NCBI GenBank assembly: GCA_964585635.1
Contig: CAZPEV010000176.1
Coordinates: 1-6,676, forward strand
Direction: 5' to 3'
Source of the DNA: CAZPEV01 sp964585635
Lineage (GTDB): Bacteria; Zixibacteria; MSB-5A5; GN15; JAAZOE01
DNA length: 6,676 bases
The translations under genes were made by a program, and so were the position numbers. Below are positions 5,376 to 6,676 of this stretch, piece after piece. A model generated the notes under the pieces. That model saw only the letters and a program-made list of their open reading frames with translations, searched no databases and was not told the DNA's origin. The stretch's first letter is position 1. The number at the start of each line of letters is the position of its first letter.

Positions 5376-5418
5376 AAAAAAATCCCGGATGGCCGACGGT
5401 CCGTGTCAGCCACCCGGG
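5376..5418 (-). terminator. Intrinsic terminator of the SWIB gene
   Basis: On the minus strand a 14-bp stem forms between 5418-5405 and 5397-5384 around a 7-base loop (5404-5398). A run of seven T on that strand follows (plus-strand A at 5376-5382). Two positions are G-U pairs in minus-strand RNA but A-C mismatches in plus-strand RNA, and the T-run is only on the minus side, so the element is built for the SWIB transcript. It lies about 30 bases beyond the SWIB stop. Confidence 0.88.
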
Positions 5419-5449
5419 GTCTTTCCCTGTTGTCGTTCCGGATCCCGAT

Positions 5450-5896
5450 TTACGAGAGGTGCGTGTTGATCAGCTTGGTCATTTCGAACATGTTGACCTT
5501 CACTTTGCCGCCGAAAACCCTCTTGAGATTGTCGTCGGCATTGATCATCCGCTTGTTTTCCATGTCCTGAAGGTGATGCTTCTTGATGTAATCCCACACC
5601 TTCTTCGTGACCTCCGTACGCGGCAGCGGTTTGTCGCCGACAATCGCCGCCAGGGCAAGCGACGGAGTCATGGGGCGCATAAACGCGGGATTCGGTTTGC
5701 GTTTCACTTTAGGCTTCGCAACTTTTTTCTTTTTTGGTGCGGCCTTTTTCGCAGGTTTCTTCTTGGCAACTTTCTTCTTTGCCGGTTTCTTCTTGGCCAC
5801 TTTCTTCTTGGCGACTTTCTTCACGGCCTTCTTCTTCGCAGCCGGCTTCTTGGCGGCCGTCTTCTTCGTGGCTTTCTTGGCAGTTCTCTTGACCAT
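5450..5896 (-). CDS. SWIB/MDM2-domain protein with histone H1-like lysine-rich tail
   Basis: The 148-residue protein has two parts. Residues 1-68 are a tail in which half of the residues are lysine (34 of 68), the rest being mostly Ala, Val and Pro. It includes an exact tandem copy of KKVAKKKPAK (31-40 and 41-50). Residues about 71-148 form a SWIB/MDM2 domain: MRPMTPSLALAAIVG, then LPRTEVTKKVWDYIKKHHLQD (91-111), NKRMINADD (114-122), LKRVFG (124-129) and VNMFEMTKLINTHL (134-147). Proteins of this form occur in Chlamydiae and in many environmental bacteria and are thought to bind and condense DNA, with the tail acting like the H1 C-terminal domain. It should be a cytoplasmic, nucleoid-associated protein. 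A GAAGGAG Shine-Dalgarno (5904-5910) lies 7 bases before the ATG. The gene stands alone, with its own terminator downstream. Confidence 0.93.
   Translation of the reverse strand: MVKRTAKKATKKTAAKKPAAKKKAVKKVAKKKVAKKKPAKKKVAKKKPAKKAAPKKKKVAKPKVKRKPNPAFMRPMTPSLALAAIVGDKPLPRTEVTKKVWDYIKKHHLQDMENKRMINADDNLKRVFGGKVKVNMFEMTKLINTHLS
5747..5806 (-). repeat. Tandem 30-base repeat inside the lysine-rich tail
   Basis: Two adjacent 30-base units (5806-5777 and 5776-5747) encode identical KKVAKKKPAK decapeptides. Their DNA differs at several synonymous positions, so the protein repeat seems kept by selection and is not a fresh DNA duplication. The wider region 5690-5893 is a degenerate AAG/GCC-rich low-complexity tract. 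Confidence 0.75.
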
Positions 5897-5975
5897 GCGA
5901 CTACTCCTTCGAATAAGTTGATACGTTTACTAAGAAATTGCCCTTCATATTCTCTTTCTTCTTGTGATCGGCCAC

Positions 5976-5990
5976 ACCGGAAAGTCCGGT
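5976..5990. repeat. Perfect short palindrome upstream of the SWIB gene
   Basis: ACCGGA (5976-5981) and TCCGGT (5985-5990) flank AAG. The arms are perfectly complementary and lie about 80 bases before the SWIB start. It would fold as a small hairpin in the SWIB 5' leader if transcription starts near 5993, or could be an operator. There is no T-run beside it on the minus strand. Confidence 0.35.
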
Positions 5991-5999
5991 TCTGAAGAA

Positions 6000-6029
6000 A
6001 GGGTACCGTTTTTTTAACTTCAATGGCAA
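6000..6029 (-). promoter_or_regulatory. Possible promoter of the SWIB gene
   Basis: Read on the minus strand, TTGCCA (6029-6024) and TACCCT (6005-6000) are 18 bases apart. A very AT-rich stretch (6030-6060) just upstream could act as an UP element. The -10 match is poor, so this is tentative. If correct, the leader would be about 95 bases and contain the 5976-5990 hairpin, unlike the leaderless genes elsewhere in the window. Confidence 0.25.
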
Positions 6030-6066
6030 CAAAAAAATACGAAATTTTAATAAATTTTCATAGCGG

Positions 6067-6089
6067 AACCGACCGTTAACCCGTCAGTT
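6067..6089 (-). repeat. Imperfect inverted repeat after the carboxypeptidase gene
   Basis: AACCGAC (6067-6073) pairs with GTCAGTT (6083-6089) across a 9-base loop containing GTTAAC, with one G-U pair in minus-strand RNA. It lies about 50 bases beyond the M32 stop and is followed on the minus strand by AT-rich sequence without a clean T-run. It may be a weak terminator of the carboxypeptidase gene or an operator. Confidence 0.3.
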
Positions 6090-6139
6090 ATCGAAGCAAT
6101 TTCTTGCCTCTCGCCCCCGTTTTCGCCCCAAATCACCCC

Positions 6140-6676
6140 TTAAAGCCGGTACAATCGGCCGAATTTCCCTCTCAGATACCGTATCAGCGGCTCGTGGGAG
6201 AGCGGTTTTCCGGTCACCACTTTGACCAATTCCGCCGCCCGATAGCGCTTTCCGTGGCGATAGATTTTCTCAGTCAACCATTGCCGCAACGGGTCAAAAT
6301 TCCCCTCTGAGAAACCCTCTTCCAGGCCGGAAATCTCGGAGGCGGCCTGCGCGAAAAACTGGGCGGCGTACAGGTTTCCCAGGGCGTAGGTGGGGAAATA
6401 GCCGATCATCCCCCCGGACCAATGGATATCCTGCAGGCATCCTTGGGCATCCGTCGCCGGCCTGATTCCCAGCAGGGCGCGGAACTTGTCGTTCCAGGCC
6501 GCAGGGACATCTTCCGCCTTTAACTGCCCAACCGCCAGGGCATGCTCCAACTCGAAGCGGAGGATAATATGCAGGTTGTAGGTCACCTCATCCGCCTCGA
6601 CCCGGATGAGCGACGGCTTAACCTCGTTGATGGCAAAATAGAAGTCATCCTCGGAAACCCCGGCCAGCGCCTGCGG
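6140..6676 (-). CDS. M32 family metallocarboxypeptidase (carboxypeptidase Taq type), C-terminal part
   Basis: The frame is open from the window edge at 6676 to the TAA at 6140-6142, giving 178 residues of the C-terminal part of a protein family usually about 500 residues long. Two family signatures are present: IRVEAD (residues 24-29 of the visible part, the (I/V)RxxAD motif) and GCLQDIHW (the GxxQDxHW motif). They are followed by the typical GGMIGYFPTYALGNLYAAQFF. The family removes C-terminal residues from peptides using a metal held by an HExxH motif, and acts in the cytoplasm. The HExxH, HPF and DxRxT motifs would lie upstream, outside the window, so catalytic integrity cannot be judged. 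An internal GTG at 6586 could look like a start but falls inside the conserved VEADEVTYNLH run, so it is not one. The C-terminus looks intact. Confidence 0.94.
   Translation of the reverse strand, partial: PQALAGVSEDDFYFAINEVKPSLIRVEADEVTYNLHIILRFELEHALAVGQLKAEDVPAAWNDKFRALLGIRPATDAQGCLQDIHWSGGMIGYFPTYALGNLYAAQFFAQAASEISGLEEGFSEGNFDPLRQWLTEKIYRHGKRYRAAELVKVVTGKPLSHEPLIRYLRGKFGRLYRL

Noticed and set aside
5333..5397. Nine-base direct repeat ATGGCCGAC at 5333-5341 and 5389-5397.
   Set aside because: It is short and imperfectly related to any element; the second copy is part of the terminator stem. It is consistent with chance in GC-rich DNA.
5690..5893. Possible CRISPR or other repeat array, because of the regular repeats.
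   Set aside because: The repeats are coding (lysine/alanine decapeptides), have no unique spacers, and stay in frame.
5333..5995. Plus-strand frames of 220 and 104 codons, Phe/Leu-rich and membrane-like.
   Set aside because: They are the antisense of the AAG/GCC-rich lysine tail of the SWIB protein, which forces CTT/TTC-type codons and a false hydrophobic look.
6140..6586. Treating the GTG at 6586 as the start of a small 148-residue protein.
   Set aside because: The 30 upstream in-frame codons to the window edge contain the conserved M32 segment PSLIRVEADE, so the gene simply enters from outside the window.

Overview
The window is a gene-dense stretch of moderately GC-rich bacterial chromosome with seven confident genes and one good uncharacterised membrane-protein gene. 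Two of the eight run off the ends. Three gene types suggest a Gram-negative lineage near the FCB group (for example Zixibacteria or a similar candidate phylum): a PorV/PorQ-type outer-membrane barrel, a SWIB-domain protein with a histone-like lysine tail, and an M32 carboxypeptidase. This placement is inferred from gene content only. I see no phage, transposon, CRISPR, tRNA or rRNA signal.

Layout. Positions 1-3435 (minus strand) hold a compact four-gene operon. In transcription order it encodes an extended-SDR NAD-dependent epimerase/dehydratase, a four-helix membrane protein of unknown function (joined by an ATGA stop/start overlap), a class V PLP-dependent aminotransferase-fold enzyme, and an EamA/DMT-type transporter cut off by the window start. 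Gaps between genes are -4, 11 and 10 bases. Positions 3436-3705 are a divergent regulatory region with a promoter on each strand, a plus-strand hairpin, a short direct repeat over one -35 box, and two overlapping candidate short ORFs. Positions 3706-4263 (plus) encode a secreted heavy-metal-associated (HMA) domain protein with extra Cys/Met clusters, followed by a strong intrinsic terminator. Positions 4360-5304 (plus) encode the outer-membrane barrel protein, whose own promoter starts a few bases after that terminator. Positions 5376-5418 hold a minus-strand intrinsic terminator for the next gene, the SWIB protein (5450-5896, minus). Positions 6140-6676 (minus) hold the C-terminal third of an M32 metallocarboxypeptidase that enters from beyond the window end.

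How the genes work together: only the four-gene minus-strand operon is clearly a functional unit, and its substrate cannot be read from the sequence. The other genes look like independent transcription units, with terminators seen after the HMA and SWIB genes. The most notable pattern is at three promoters (before the epimerase, the HMA gene and the barrel gene), where the predicted -10 box lies only 6-9 bases before an ATG. This suggests leaderless transcription. Two of them share the exact ten-base string TATATTGCAC. I see no obviously new multi-gene system. The most useful leads are the leaderless promoter pattern, the short ORFs ahead of the HMA gene, the HMA protein's extra metal-binding clusters, and the undescribed membrane protein.
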